Below, piece by piece: positions 1 through 11,106 of a DNA stretch of 60,000 nucleotides. The position numbers and the translations under genes are program-made. The notes below the pieces were generated by a model that saw only the letters and a program-made list of their open reading frames with translations, did no database searches and had not been told where the DNA came from. This DNA is from Symsagittifera roscoffensis (taxonomy: Eukaryota; Xenacoelomorpha; Acoela; Convolutidae). Within the stretch, counting starts at the first letter, position 1; each line of letters starts with the position of its first letter. The stretch covers positions 39,767,076 to 39,827,075 of the forward strand of contig NC_087069.1 in NCBI RefSeq assembly GCF_963678635.1. Direction: 5' to 3'.

Positions 1-21
1 TGGTAAGGTGTCTATAGATAA

Positions 22-327
22 AACCAAAGCAAGGGAATCGATACTGGAGAGGGATCTGGCAAAGAAAGTGTGCTTAAGCTTGCACAACTCCTTCTGCTTG
101 AACAGGGAATCCAAAGTGAAGAGTCTACCGAACCAGACAAAGAGAGATTGCAAGAGCAAAGCGAATGGATGCGAGCCTACGAACAACTGAAGGATATCGT
201 TATCAGCTCCGACAATAAAGAAGAATTATCGAGGCAAATTACTGTGTCGAGTGCATCTGGACCCAGTACCTCGAAAATGGGGGCGCGAACTGAGCAGGGT
301 GCTCAGGCGTTGGTTCTTGAGTCCTGA
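22..327 (+). CDS. possible terminal exon, unknown protein
   Basis: An open frame of about 100 codons runs from just after a stop at the window edge to a TGA at 325-327. The product is hydrophilic and helix-prone: a leucine-rich stretch (LKLAQLLLLEQ), then a glutamate, lysine and glutamine rich segment, then a Ser/Gly/Ala-rich tail (VSSASGPSTSK). The first Met is about 16 codons in, so the segment may be the 3' exon of a gene that begins outside the window or a fragment of a mobile element. I do not recognise a family. No poly(A) signal lies close by; the first AATAAA-like site is near 1234. The length of open frame alone is weak evidence in this AT-rich DNA. Confidence 0.25.
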   Translation, partial: NQSKGIDTGEGSGKESVLKLAQLLLLEQGIQSEESTEPDKERLQEQSEWMRAYEQLKDIVISSDNKEELSRQITVSSASGPSTSKMGARTEQGAQALVLES

Positions 328-2339
328 GCGTGGAAGGCAAAAGGGGCTTGAGTGTGAACTTAGATGAAACCTGAGGGCACGGAAAAGAAATTTTAGTATA
401 CAAAATATTGTTATTAATGTATTATATTTACTATACAAATCAAAATGCTGCATGACAATTTTTTGATTGGATAGGACAAAAAAAATTTGATGAAATGCTC
501 AGAAAAGCGGAATTCAGAGTGCAGGTTAATGCAGTTTTTGATTGCTGTTAAGCGATAATGTGACAATTTTGCTTGACTGTTAGTTTTGGGGTGTAGATAA
601 AATTACATCTGCTGCAAACTTCTGTAAATGACCACTGGCACTGTATCTTGATGAGATTCACCCAAAAATCTGGAGGATCGTTGACAGACGACGACACGCG
701 ATGAGGACATCGATCTTGAGTCAGGGGAGTAAGTGCCTTTCGGTCATATTTGGAAGATTGACCATGAGCTGAACGTTTAATCTTGATTTTGGGGGAAAAA
801 ATAATTGTTAAAAACGTTGGATTGAGCCTATCATGCTCAAGTTTCTCGCGAGAACTGAAAATACGAGAAGAAAGCAATCAGAAGATTCTGAGTTATAATT
901 GCGGGAAAATTGTTAGAAAAAAGTTGTGTAAAATTGCTATCCGCCGTTTTACTATAATAATCCAGCACGAGTAGCGCCATCTTGTTACCGATAGAGAATC
1001 AAGAGTTACGGAAGACCGATAAAAAAGACGATCACTTGGACTCGGTTGACCCTTGAGTGGAAAGGAGGACACCTGAAGCTGCCCAATGGTTCAGATAGAA
1101 ATATTTGTTCTTGAGTTCAAACTTGTTTATTCAAAACTTCTTGAGGTAGCCTTAATTAACTTGAATCAGTTCTAGAGTTGCTTTACAATTTAGTTATTCA
1201 ATTTTAGAATTTGTGTCGGTATGTGAGTACCTAATAAAAATTTCCTGAGTGTGTTTTATGTGATTATGTTGAGTTAAGGAGAGTTTTTATGTTGATCCAT
1301 CTGAAATAGATCAAAGGTCCACTGTCCAAAAAACTAACGGTATACTTAAAGTTCCGACCCTGTTTTTGATGGCGTTAGCGTGTTTTAGGTATTTTAACAC
1401 CTGAACATGGGAGCGTTCTAATTTCTAAAGCGTGTGGGGGTATTCTGGCAGTAGCGCTTAAGCTGGAACACGGTTTGTAGTCTCAAGTCGCAAAAGTGAA
1501 CCGAATTGGCTCCGACTGCATGAGGTAGAAAAACGCAGGAGATAGTATACTTGACTCTTGAGCCAAGAATTATAGGGCTTGTTTCTCTTAGCCTCATATG
1601 TGACTTAAGTAGGCGACTGTTACAAAAAAATTGTTCACGTAAAGATTATAAGTTTAACCAAGAAAATTGTGTGACTTACACTTGCTTAATAATATTAATT
1701 ATCATTTTGCAATTAAAGTGATCGTTTTTTCTTCAATTTTTCGAATTGCTGAGTTGCTAGTACATGTCTTCTAGTAATTCTCAAACAAAGTTTTGAGGCG
1801 TATATCAGCTCCATCTTCAAAATCTTCTCTAATTTTTTTATTTCTTTTTATCAGATTTCTTCGCAGATACCTGTTTTTGAAATAATGCCAAGCAAAAAAA
1901 TTTTTTTAGGATCTAAAGAACTTTGACAATGCGTTCAAATTGTAAATTCAAACAAAGGTTTTTGCACATTTTGTAACTCTTCAGCTTTTAAAAATCTAAA
2001 CTCTGACAAAACTATCAAAGATCAGAAAAAAGACATACACATCGTTAAATCAAAATTTAAAAAATCAACCAGTCATAACTTCACTACGTCATAACTATTA
2101 TGCAACAGTTTTATTCACTTAGTCACAAGAAAAGATAAGCAATAGCCAAAGGACTTTGTTATCTTCTATAAAGTGTGAATGTCCTACCAAATAAACTCGA
2201 TAGGTGTTACGTTTCTTCAATAAGAACACGAAACTCGACGCGAGAAAAAAGAATATACAAATATAATTCTTTTACAATGAAAAAATTACGTTGAGTAATC
2301 TTTTTGTCATTCCTGTTCCGAGTACGCAAGCGGTGTTCG
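328..2339. other. intergenic, no recognisable feature
   Basis: Two kilobases with only short open frames, no repeat seen elsewhere in the window and no RNA gene signature. Short ORFs at 548-877 (minus) and 783-974 (plus) overlap in different frames and look like chance. An AATAAA occurs near 1234. Confidence 0.5.
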
Positions 2340-4975
2340 CAATCTGTAACATTCGACCGGAATTACAAACCGCGAAAATAAAGCTAGGTTATGAAACGAC
2401 TGGCTAGCTTCTAAAAAGAGATTTACATGCTTTCAACCGTCTCTACCAAAGACAGTTCAAGGTGTGGCCAATAACATCGCGTCGACAAAGTCGTTACAAT
2501 CTAAGGCTATCGGCCAGATTGCGCAAATTAACTTATTTTCATGCTTCTAGCAAAAAAGTGAGCTCATGGCTGGGTCTCACTATCCTCACACCACGAGGTC
2601 ACTCCTGAAACAGGGCTACTCTTCAATTATCATTTTACGGTTGCTTTTGTTCAGAAGTCACCATTATAATCAGTAGATTAAAGAGAGGTCTTGTCGCGGT
2701 CAGGGAAGGGTAGTAAAATCCTCCCGATACCCTTCCGAATTCTCGGGAATTACTCTGTAACAAATGTAGCTGCACAATCGTTACAATTCGGAATGCTCTT
2801 CCAACTAAAATTTCGATCGTAATTCCATTGTTTTACCGCTCGTATCATAGGCCTCTACTTGCAAAAGTTGTTCCTCCAATTTTCGCGGTTTTCAGTGTTC
2901 GCAAAAATTAAAATTGTTACGTGTGACGCACGCCTAAATCGAAGTTTTTAAAACTATTTTGTCACTTCAAATTGATCCCTCTCAATTCGTTAAATTGCAC
3001 GATTAACAATGTTATTTAATGGAAACTGCCACTTTTCCCACTCGGCTGCTATCAATAAACTTTCGATGTCATCATGCAGTTTGACCGCCGTTCCGGAGTA
3101 TATTAAATAAATTCAACTCAAATAAATAAAGATTTCCGGAAGCTAAAAATTGTTAAAATGAATTTCTCAGTCTCTTCCCGAGAACTTTCCGGAAGGGTAG
3201 TAAAATCCTTCCACTACACCTCCAAATTCTCGGGAACTGCTCTAAAATGATTGTAGCTGCACAATCGTTACAATTCGGATGGTCTCGGTTATTTCAAACT
3301 TCTTCACTATAGCTCGTACGCTTATTCTTCACTGTCAAGAATCATTGTTGTTGTTTTTAGCGAAGTTTGGTGATATTGTTTTTCAGCGAAAATCGGTAAT
3401 CTGAGTTTCGCGCTTTTTTAGTAACAGCGAAATTTCAGTGTCTTGACGTGTCTTTAATTTCCAACGATTTGAAAAAAATTTTCGTCACCCTTCCAAATTG
3501 ACCCTTCCTAGTTCGTTTAATTTGCAAATTGATCCTTCCTAGTTCGTTTAATTAAACAACTAACACCGTTATATCTTCGAAACTACCAATTTTATAACTC
3601 AGTTGCTGCCAATAAAAATTCGTTGTTCCCATGTTTTTTGGCCTGTCGTATTTTTGTTATAATTGTAAATTTCAATTTTTTGCTCCTCCGCTTCAGCGGC
3701 AGTGTACCATAGTTACATGCAGATCCGGCATTAATCCTACTAAGGGTTATGGAGTCTACTACCATTACACGAGAAGGACTTATAGGTCAGAATATATGTC
3801 TTTCAAGGCTTCATCTAAAATAACTGCGAAAAGCTTATGTAAAAAGCCATAGCTTGACTTGACACCCATGATTGTCTTGAATTTTCTCCTTACTCATGAG
3901 AAATTGAAGGAAAATATTCTATTCAATATTTCTCAAAAATAAGGCTTCCCAGCAATTCTCAACATTCATGGAAATCCTTAGAGTTTCTCAGAAATTAATA
4001 TTTTTGTTTGTTTTTCTTGGTTTACACCATAAAAAACAAAAAATTTTCTGGAATATGTGACATTCGACCAGAATGACTTGAAAAGCATGTCATTAACGAC
4101 ATTTTATTTGGAACAGTTCGATGGCCGAAAATTGGCCGTTTTGAACAATTAATTGTGTTAATTGCGCAGTTGAACGTTTATGGAGGGTTAAATTTGGGTT
4201 GACAAAATATGTTTTAAATTTATGATTTGGATATGCATGACATGTAAAAATTGAATTTTTCACAACTACTGAAACCGCGAAAATCAGAACGACAATTTTC
4301 GCTGATATAAACAAGACGGAGAACAAATAATGCGAGCGACAGAATTAAAATCGACGATATTCACCAATGAAATTTCCGAGTTGTAACAATTGTACAGCTA
4401 CAACCGTTACGGACCGATTCCCGAGAACAAGAAGAGCTATTAAGAGGAACTTGCTACCCTTCCTGAACGACAACAAGACAACTCTTCATCGAGAATCCAG
4501 AAAAGTCTTGGTGAAAAATGTAGACATTGGGTTTAACAACTTTTAGCTTCCTGGATTGTCCTGAATTGGTTTAATTCAACATCTAATTCAATTTCAGATT
4601 ATGAGAAGCTAGGGTTTGAGGGAAAATTTGATCCATTTCCGATGGATATAATGAATTTTATCTAATGAACAGAAATATTAGTAATATGACAATTAAGTAG
4701 CAGCCATGATTTTATGAGTGTTCGCGTCGTCTAGGAATACTGAGAGTCAGCCATGAGCTCACTTTTTTGCATGTAGCTAAGTTAATTTGCGCGATGTTGT
4801 CGATAGTCTTACATGGTAACGACTTTGCTTGTCAACCCGATGTGAATGGACCACACACAGAATTGACTTTGGTAGAGACGGTTAAAAGCATGTGAGGATG
4901 TGTTTAGACGCTAGCCAGTCTTATTATAACTTATCTTTAATTTCTGTCGGTATGTACTTCCGGGAGAATGTTACA
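2340..4975. mobile_element. foldback-type element with long inverted arms
   Basis: The left end (TGTAACATTC..CCGGAA near 2347, then GACTGGCTAGC near 2398) reappears reversed on the right: GCTAGCCAGTC near 4912 and the complement of the outer segment near 4960. Further matching blocks are the GTGAGCTCATGGCTG segment near 2561 against its complement near 4752, the AAGGGTAGTAAAATCC/AGCTGCACAATCGTTACA block at 2705-2810 against 4375-4465, and the 2880-3080 block against 4100-4330. Each arm is several hundred bases and carries internal direct repeats, while the middle encodes nothing recognisable. This fits non-autonomous foldback (FB/Galileo-like) elements. No transposase is seen and the target duplication was not identified. 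Arms have diverged, so the element is old. Confidence 0.7.
2705..3290. repeat. direct repeat pair inside left arm
   Basis: The block with GGAAGGGTAGTAAAATCC, TTCTCGGGAA and GCTGCACAATCGTTACA at 2705-2800 recurs at 3192-3285, about 480 bases on. The following AT-rich blocks (2950-3080 and 3480-3630, sharing TTCAAATTGA.CC and a TCAATAAA..TTCG end) repeat in the same order. The left arm is therefore itself a two-unit tandem array. Confidence 0.6.
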
Positions 4976-5110
4976 CATCTCCGATGAATATGATGATTTT
5001 CATCTAGTGAACAAAAACAATAGTGATATGATGATAAATAGTAGCCCTGTTTTAGGAGTGACTTCGTGGTCTGAGGATAGTGAGACCCAGCCATGAGCTC
5101 ACAGTTTTGT
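4660..5110. repeat. direct repeat pair at right edge of foldback element
   Basis: The segment ending CAGCCATGAGCTCAC at about 4760 recurs ending at about 5102, together with its upstream parts (TCCGATGRATATRATGA, AGTAGC, GAGTG near 4640-4720 and 4980-5065). The second copy lies outside the point where the inverted match to the left arm ends, so the right side has one extra unit. Confidence 0.6.
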
Positions 5111-5459
5111 AAAAAAAAAAATTCAATAATAAAATTCAAAAACAATGAGCTGAGAACACCCCAACTGACTAATTTTTCAATAATCATTTTGTTACTTGTT
5201 GAACCTAAGTGGGAACGTTGAAACTAATCCAGGCCATTTCGCAATTATTATTTGCAATTTTGAATCTAGAAATGTGCTGAAAATGGAATGATTCAGGGTG
5301 CATAGAAATGTTTAAAAATAAACACGAATCATTTTTAGCTGATCGAAATTAAAACATCATGTGATAATTGGCAAAACTAGCATCTTTGCCGTGAACAACT
5401 GGGCAGCATAATTAAAGAAAATCAAAATTTTTCGCTAAGTGTCTACTCATTCCTGAACA

Positions 5460-6540
5460 CAATTCAGCAAAAATGGAATCCTATCAATCAGATTCGAGGT
5501 TCGACCAGATTCGAGGTTGGATGCAACGAGTTATCGCCCCATTTCAAAAACATGTGTTTTTTCCAAAAATTTTGAAAAAAAAACTTTCATGGTCAATTAA
5601 CAGAACTATTGAACAAATGTCAAAGAATGACACCCTTTCAGTTTCCATTTCTCAAAAACTTGTCAGCATAAGAGGCATTGATTTAGAGTACAGAGAGTAT
5701 CCGAAATGAATATTCTAAAAAATGGTGCATGCAGCTTTATTGGATCTTCCAAAGGCTTTTGACTCTTTTTCAAATAATATTTTAGAAAAAAAAACACTGT
5801 ACAGGATAACAAATGGAAACAAATGCATTAGTTAAAGGTTATCTTATTGAACGTTTTTAAACGATAATTGTGAAAGGAGTTTTTTTTGACTGGACTGAAT
5901 TTAAAAGGGGTGGTAGGTCCCTTGTTCTTCAACTTATTTAACAATGTAGACGAAAACGAATAACTCATGAAACTACTTTGGTGCAATATGCAGACGGCTG
6001 TATGATTGCATCATTTCTAACTTGAATCAGTAATGAAGTTCCCGGCTTGAACTCACTATTTTTTGCCAAAAATCTGTTGAATTTGTATGCACCAAAATCT
6101 GAGTTTATAACTTTATCGTCACAAAAGATAATAAACCGAATGTGAAAACTGACCGACTTAATTTGCGAACAATTAAAAGCGAAGAAATTTGATTGCAATT
6201 AATTAGGTCTGATTCTTGATTCTTATCTTTCATTTCATTCTCAAACAAAAAAATATTGCAAAGAATAGCCCTAGGAAATAAAACGATAGATATTAATGGA
6301 CCACCACTTCCCATTTTGTTTTTGATTGTTTTGCTTCTTTGTTTAGTCTTGATTCCTTTATATTATGCGGCAACTTTCTTGGATCAAGTTAATGCAACTT
6401 CACTGATGTCCTTAGAAAAACAGTTGGGCTTCGAAACGCACTTTTTAGGAAAAAAAACAGCAGAAACATAAACCTTACTAACAAAAGGCAAGCTTTTACA
6501 AATGCATTGAGGCTACCGACAGCCACTTATAGAATAATGT
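5460..6540 (+). pseudogene. decayed non-LTR retrotransposon reverse transcriptase
   Basis: Three RT landmarks appear in order but in different frames. Motif A is at 5725-5769, reading LLDLPKAFDSFSNN, the form typical of LINE-type RTs (LDLSKAFD). Motif C is at 5987-5998, reading YADG in place of YADD. Between them at about 5905-5940 is a GPLFFNLFNN-like segment. A downstream stretch LGLILDSYLSFHSQ begins at 6203, matching the region after the RT core of Jockey/CR1/RTE-like elements. The 237-base open frame at 5473-5709 is probably the upstream finger region. Frameshifts separate motif A (frame 1) from motif C (frame 2), the second catalytic Asp is Gly, and there are many stops, so it cannot encode an active enzyme. 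Endonuclease and 3' tail are not seen. Confidence 0.7.
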
Positions 6541-6553
6541 TGAACTGAAACTC

Positions 6554-6595
6554 TTTTTTCTGTCATCTGAAATGGAATTCAGATGACAGAAAAAA
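6554..6595. repeat. perfect 18-bp hairpin
   Basis: TTTTTTCTGTCATCTGAA at 6554-6571 is the exact reverse complement of 6578-6595, with a 6-base loop (ATGGAA). It lies just 3' of the non-LTR fragment. It could be a tiny palindromic insertion or a recombination scar. Confidence 0.8.
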
Positions 6596-6597
6596 AA

Positions 6598-7079
6598 TGG
6601 AATTGGTTGCCCAGTAAATTACGAAACTGTGGTATCACCACCTCAGTGATCGTGTCTTACGTGTTTCACGTGCTAAGGTTAAGGGTGGCTAGTCAGGTTA
6701 AAAATTGCACCTCATGCACACGTGAGTGGGGTTATAGTCGATTCCCATCCGTATCTTAAGTAAACGACATCTCTGAATTCTGATTTAATCAGGTCGAAGT
6801 TGTATCTGCTTAACGGTAGAGCATTGGTATATATAGAAACTCCCTTTTCAGAGGCCAAATGGATTGCGTCTTTATTATTAGCAGCTTAGGAATTGATAAG
6901 TCGTCGTTTTTTTCCGACTTGTTCTATCAGTTTTTAATTTTTTGATTTTCGCACGAATTGTTTTGTGCTGCGTTTTTGCTGTAATAAGATTGTGAGTTTC
7001 CAGTACTAAAGGAGGATGTTTTTTAGCCACTCTGGATAGTTTTTATGGTCAGATGGTAGCTTGATGTTGCGGCCGCCCA
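6598..7079. other. no recognisable feature
   Basis: About 480 bases between the non-LTR fragment and the minus-strand retroelement remains. A CACGTG-containing stretch (6660-6730) is noted, but no coding sequence, RNA or repeat is recognised. Confidence 0.5.
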
Positions 7080-8745
7080 TTCTAAGTGGCAAGGAAGATT
7101 TCTCACGGTACTGGTGGTTAAATAGGTCTTTACTAACCAGGTTAGCTATTAGATGTTTTTTGATAATCTTTACACATGTTTCCGAGGTTTATATATTATT
7201 ACGCCTTGTCTTGGTTAAAAATGAAAGCTTTCATTGGAAGCCTTTAGTACAGCAGACATAAAAGTTTTTTGAATTGCTGGTTCTGTTGATGAATTATTAT
7301 CAGAATCTATTCCTATAACAAGATCGAGCACTTGAGCGCCTGCCTGTATAGTGGTTCCTACATTTTCGAGGATTTTCTTGGCTATACCGAGTTTTTTATC
7401 TTTGACTATGAGCTGGATTTTGAATGCCTTAATGTGGTAGCCAAAGAAAACATCCAGTGATACAATTTTTGTCTAAGACGGTTCGTAGGTTGCTTAGTTT
7501 ACTGACTGGGTTGCCGTAGACGGCGTACCAGTACTTGAAAATTTTGATGGGCGTTATTCACATGTCCTTTGCTAGCGGATTTGCTTGAATGTCTCTTTGT
7601 GAGAGTAGATGGTTGGTTCTTATCGAACAGTTCAGATGGATTGCAGTGCGAGTTCTCAAAAGCTGCTTAGAAAGATGGGCTATCTAATTATTGAGTTGAA
7701 AGCGCTTTTGGCAATCATCAGTAAAAACGCGATGTCGAAGATTTTCTTGTATTGATCTTTTAGCGTGTGGATTGTATATTCAATGCCAGATTTTTATCCT
7801 AGATAGTGTTAGTATGTTGAACCTAGCTATTTGAGTTCGTTTTTTACGCAGTTGGTTTTTGTTAGTCCCATATGTTCTCTGATGCCTATGGGTCTTAATC
7901 CTGTGATCTTACTAAGTGTATTAGTGTACATACGTTATATGGTTCCGTTAGTTCTGGATTTAGTTCTTCGGTAGCCAATTTTTGTGGAAAATTTAGTTAT
8001 TGTTTTTAAGATCTCAAATGATTGTTGTCCGAAGTGTGTTGAATTATGCCTCTGTTCATCTGCATCACAGTCAGATGGTTCATGAGTTCCGTGCGTTCTC
8101 ATGGTAGCTTTCTTGATCTGTTTAGAGTGTATCTGATCAAATATCGATGGATGGAAGGAATTGTTTCATTTGAGAATGGTGAAATATAGTTAACATCAAT
8201 TGGTTTAGATTGTGGTTGCTTCTCAATAAGATTCTTTTCCACTGTTCTACCTTTGACGATCTTGTCGAGCACAAGAACGCCTTTAGATGTGTCCGTTAGT
8301 TTTGCTAATCCGCTTGATTTTTCTGTTGGTATTCATTAGTTTATTAAACTCCTGTGCTTCGGTTTCAAATTTTTGTCACTTTCGTTTTGCCCAGTGCATT
8401 TGCAGAGCTTTTCCCTCGTGTTATATAGCATCGAGTCCCCAGCATGCTATTGCTTAAATCGCCTGGCGTTTATTTTATTGAAGGATCCGTCGTTCTTGGA
8501 CTTTGTTTTGCACAGAAGTAAGTGTGGAAAATTTTTTGTTGTGTGCATTACCCAGGTAGTTTTGCTGTTTTCTATTAGGCTGCTCAGAGGTCTCTTGAGT
8601 GTTTCAATTAACTTTAAGCCAGCTTTGTTTTTTTTTGTTAAGATTATAAAGACCGGTTTTCACTACAAAAACTTCGGTGTATATTTCCCTTGGACTTTCA
8701 ATGAGTTCTCGACAGGCGTTTGACCATAGATCTTGTGTTGTTACA
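7080..8745 (-). pseudogene. decayed retroelement coding region, function unknown
   Basis: Read on the minus strand, several stretches look like former protein: VTTQDLWSNACRELIESP and EIYTEVFVVKTGLYNLN (about 8750-8650), DQYKKIFDIAFLLMIAKS (about 7760-7700), and a long segment near 7550-7220 containing NPVSKLSNLRTVLD, KIQLIVKDKKLGIAKKILEN and VGTTIQAGAQVLDLVIGID. Stops and frameshifts separate them. The region lies directly downstream, in the same orientation, of gag-like sequence at 8749-13665 and so probably belongs to that element. I do not recognise the domain, and it does not visibly match the pol motifs of the plus-strand element at 33-37 kb. The plus-strand ORFs here (7061-7261, 8373-8723) are opposite-frame shadows. 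Confidence 0.4.
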
Positions 8746-8748
8746 GGT

Positions 8749-9160
8749 TCAATATGTGAGATTTTTCCGGAGTTTTGTGAGAGCAGAGCAGAGGAAGTGT
8801 GAGGGTGGAGTTCGGAGAGCTTTATTGTAGCTAGGGTTGGGGGATCGCAATAATGTAATTTGTATATATTCTAAATGTTCTGTGAAGATTTTCGGGAATT
8901 CTATATCTATGTCATCTGTTTGTATTTGATGTATTGCTTGGTTTGATTGAGGTAGTAGGATTTTGATAGTGAATATGCTGTAATAGTGAATATGCTGATA
9001 GTGAATATGCACCATAATATGCTGTGGTAACATTAAGTTAGTGATCAGAAAACTGTCGTTTTATTCTTACTTCGAGAAATTCCTGTTTGCATGGACTATA
9101 TCCTTTTTCGAATAAATTTACAATTAAGTTGTGACAAAATTGTACTTGTTACAGAAGTGA
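8749..9160 (-). pseudogene. gag-like fragment of LTR-type retroelement
   Basis: The minus strand encodes, in shifted frames, QEFLEVRIKRQFSDH followed by LNVTTAYYGAY (about 9095-9010). This matches the 10394-10678 and 12051-12335 copies (KRQLLDHYLNVITSYYGIF). Further on is QTDDIDIEFPKIFTEHLEYIQ (about 8920-8860), which matches the plus-strand element at about 29706-29765 (QTDDVDIEFSKVFTEF). The shared order of these two blocks shows that the elements at 7-14 kb and 29-44 kb are one family. Three 15-base copies of ATAGTGAATATGCTG-like sequence (8965-9010) interrupt the frame. A deletion of about 250 bases relative to the other copies lies near 9150. Confidence 0.6.
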
Positions 9161-9163
9161 AAA

Positions 9164-9451
9164 TTAATTTTGGTTTTCTATCGCGTTGTTTTTGTTTAAT
9201 GAATCTTTTAGGTCGTGAAATTCTGGTATTGTAGTTGGGTCTGATTCTGAAACTGCGTTACGTCTCTTTTTGAAAACCTTCTTTTGATAATTTGTTTTTT
9301 GTTTTGCTAATTCTTTCTTTGTTGTGTTTGTCTTTCTGATCTGATCTGATCTGATATATACTATTGTTTGTCTGTGCGGTGTGATAACAAGCTCATATCT
9401 TTCGCTTTTAATTAAACAATTGTGTAATATGATTGTTGGTTTACTGCCCAT
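9164..9451 (-). CDS. gag N-terminal ORF, best preserved copy
   Basis: A 95-codon open frame starts at ATG 9451-9449 (MGSKPTIILHNCLIKSERYE) and is Lys/Arg rich in its middle (KKELAKQKTNYQKKVFKKRR). It ends in an acidic/Asn tail that in the other copies leads in frame into the conserved block beginning CFFDSESILSSSF. Here the following segment is deleted, so the ORF ends early. The same start occurs at 11106 and 12763, where stops or frameshifts break it. I infer the N-terminal, basic part of a retroelement Gag-like protein because it lies just upstream of gag sequence. It shows no classical domain. A TATA-like leader lies upstream on the minus strand. Confidence 0.5.
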   Translation of the reverse strand: MGSKPTIILHNCLIKSERYELVITPHRQTIVYIRSDQIRKTNTTKKELAKQKTNYQKKVFKKRRNAVSESDPTTIPEFHDLKDSLNKNNAIENQN

Positions 9452-10393
9452 TTTATCTCTTGACGTAAGGTTTAGGATAATGGGTACAATACACGGGGCT
9501 AAAAGTTTCTTTTTCCTAAACTAATAATTTTTACTTTTTTTGCGTGATTGTCTTAATTTGGGGAGTCGTGGTTGACAGGTTGGAGAGAGAGTATATCAAT
9601 TCGTGAGAATGATTTCTTACTTTCTTGTTACTAGATTTTAATATATGATGAACTTAACTATTCTTACCTAGGGGTTTGATTTGTAATCGAGGAATAGAGA
9701 ATAAAAAATTAATCCACAAGGTTCAGGTATAGATAGAACACAAGTAGATTGTTAGATAATATTTTAAAACTTACTAATATTGTTAAGGGCTTGAACCTGG
9801 GTCATCTATGAGGAAGGGCTCAAGTGAAGGATGAATAACAGAAGTTCTTCACTTTCTATCGTAATTAGAATGGTTAGCTTTTCAAAAATTTTTATTATTC
9901 CTGGGTATTTATAGGGGTTAGAGAGCGATTCGACGATTGAGGTCCTTGGACACTTTAAATTATGGGATGGGAAGAACAAAGTTGTTCTCCTTGATCCAAG
10001 GGACGCCTTGATGATCAAATAATTTAAGTGAAAGGAAATTTAATTCAAGTGAAATCAAGGGTCCAACGAAAGCCTTGATAATTTTTTGTTAGACGTGATT
10101 TATTAATAAGTAAGGATAAGCCTTGGTAATTTTTACAATAAGTTTAAAGTTACAATTTTAAAAAAGATAATGTTTGAATAAATTTGGTTATGTTTTAGTT
10201 GATAAAAATAGAATGAAGAAAAGATGTTTTCCATTGAGTTTAATAAAACTAACGTCAAAATTTTACACTAACAAACGTTTTTATTATTTTTCAATAAAAC
10301 ATTTACTGAAAAGTTTTATCAAAATTTTTATTGCAGGTTTTGAAAAGAACGACTTGTGTACTTTTTATCAGTCGTTATCATTTATACAATAGG
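9452..10393 (-). promoter_or_regulatory. LTR-like or leader region, unit 1
   Basis: About 940 non-coding bases upstream (minus strand) of the 9451 start codon. It contains a TATAAATA-type box (TATTTATA on the plus strand at 9906-9913, inside CCTATAAATACCCAGG on the minus strand). The outer boundary carries a small palindrome (TACAATA-GGT-TATTGTA, near 10384-10400). Position, size and TATA box fit an LTR, but terminal TG..CA and a primer binding site were not confirmed. The short open frames inside (9806-10018 minus, 10174-10392 plus) are conserved only because the copies are almost identical. Confidence 0.45.
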
Positions 10394-11106
10394 TTATTGT
10401 AGTATACAATAGGTTTTTGCTGAGTTTGTTTGTGCTACTAAAACTTCGCTAGTGAAAATACCATAATATGATGTGATAACATTAAGATAGTGATCAAGAA
10501 GTTGTCGTTTCATTCTTACTTTGGGAAACTCCTGTTTGCTTGGACTATATCCTTCTCTGAAAAATTTTACAATTAAATTGCGACAAAACTGTACTTGTCC
10601 TCTAGCGGAATAACTTGGTGGATGGATAATAAAGGGAAGTAATGAGTTATCTTCGAATTTTTCGTTGTGTTCGATCATTTTTTGTACCTTAAAACTGTTA
10701 GGGTGTAACTTTCAATTTGTCCTGTTGGCTGATTCCAATTATACAGTCTTATTGTTTTTTTACTGGTGGACTTTTTAATTCTACATTCTCTTTTAAATGA
10801 TGACGATAAAATAGATTCTGAGTCAAAAAAACAATTTTGGTTTTCTATCGGGTTGTTTTGTTTATTAAATATTTAAGGTCGTGAAATTTTTGTATTGTTG
10901 TTGTGTCTGATTCTGAATCTGCATTACGTCTTTTTTTGAAAATCTTCTTTTGATAATTTGTTTTTGTTTTGCTATTTCCGTCTTTTTTGTGTTTGTCTTT
11001 CTGATCTGATATGATCTATAGCTTGTCTGTGCTATGTGATTACAAGCTCATATCTTTCGCTTTTAATTAAACAATTGTGTAATATGATTGTTGGTTTACT
11101 GCCCAT
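10394..11106 (-). pseudogene. gag start, tandem unit 2
   Basis: The start at 11106 encodes MGSKPTIILHNCLIKSERYE but has a TAG after VIT and later frameshifts. From about 10830 the frame is clean down to 10394: a segment with SFKRECRIKKSTSKKT, RLYNWNQPTGQIESYTL, then 10678-10394 (MIEHNEKFEDNSLLPFIIHP, ARGQVQFCRNLIVKFF, KRQLLDHYLNVITSYYGIF). The last block recurs in the plus-strand element at 29525-29625 (KRQLLHHYL), supporting a gag assignment. The frame stops where the next leader begins, so the gene is truncated by the tandem junction. Confidence 0.55.

Noticed and set aside
8373-8723. 116-aa plus-strand ORF as a membrane protein
   Set aside because: It lies opposite minus-strand sequence that reads like retroelement protein; its hydrophobicity reflects T-rich DNA.
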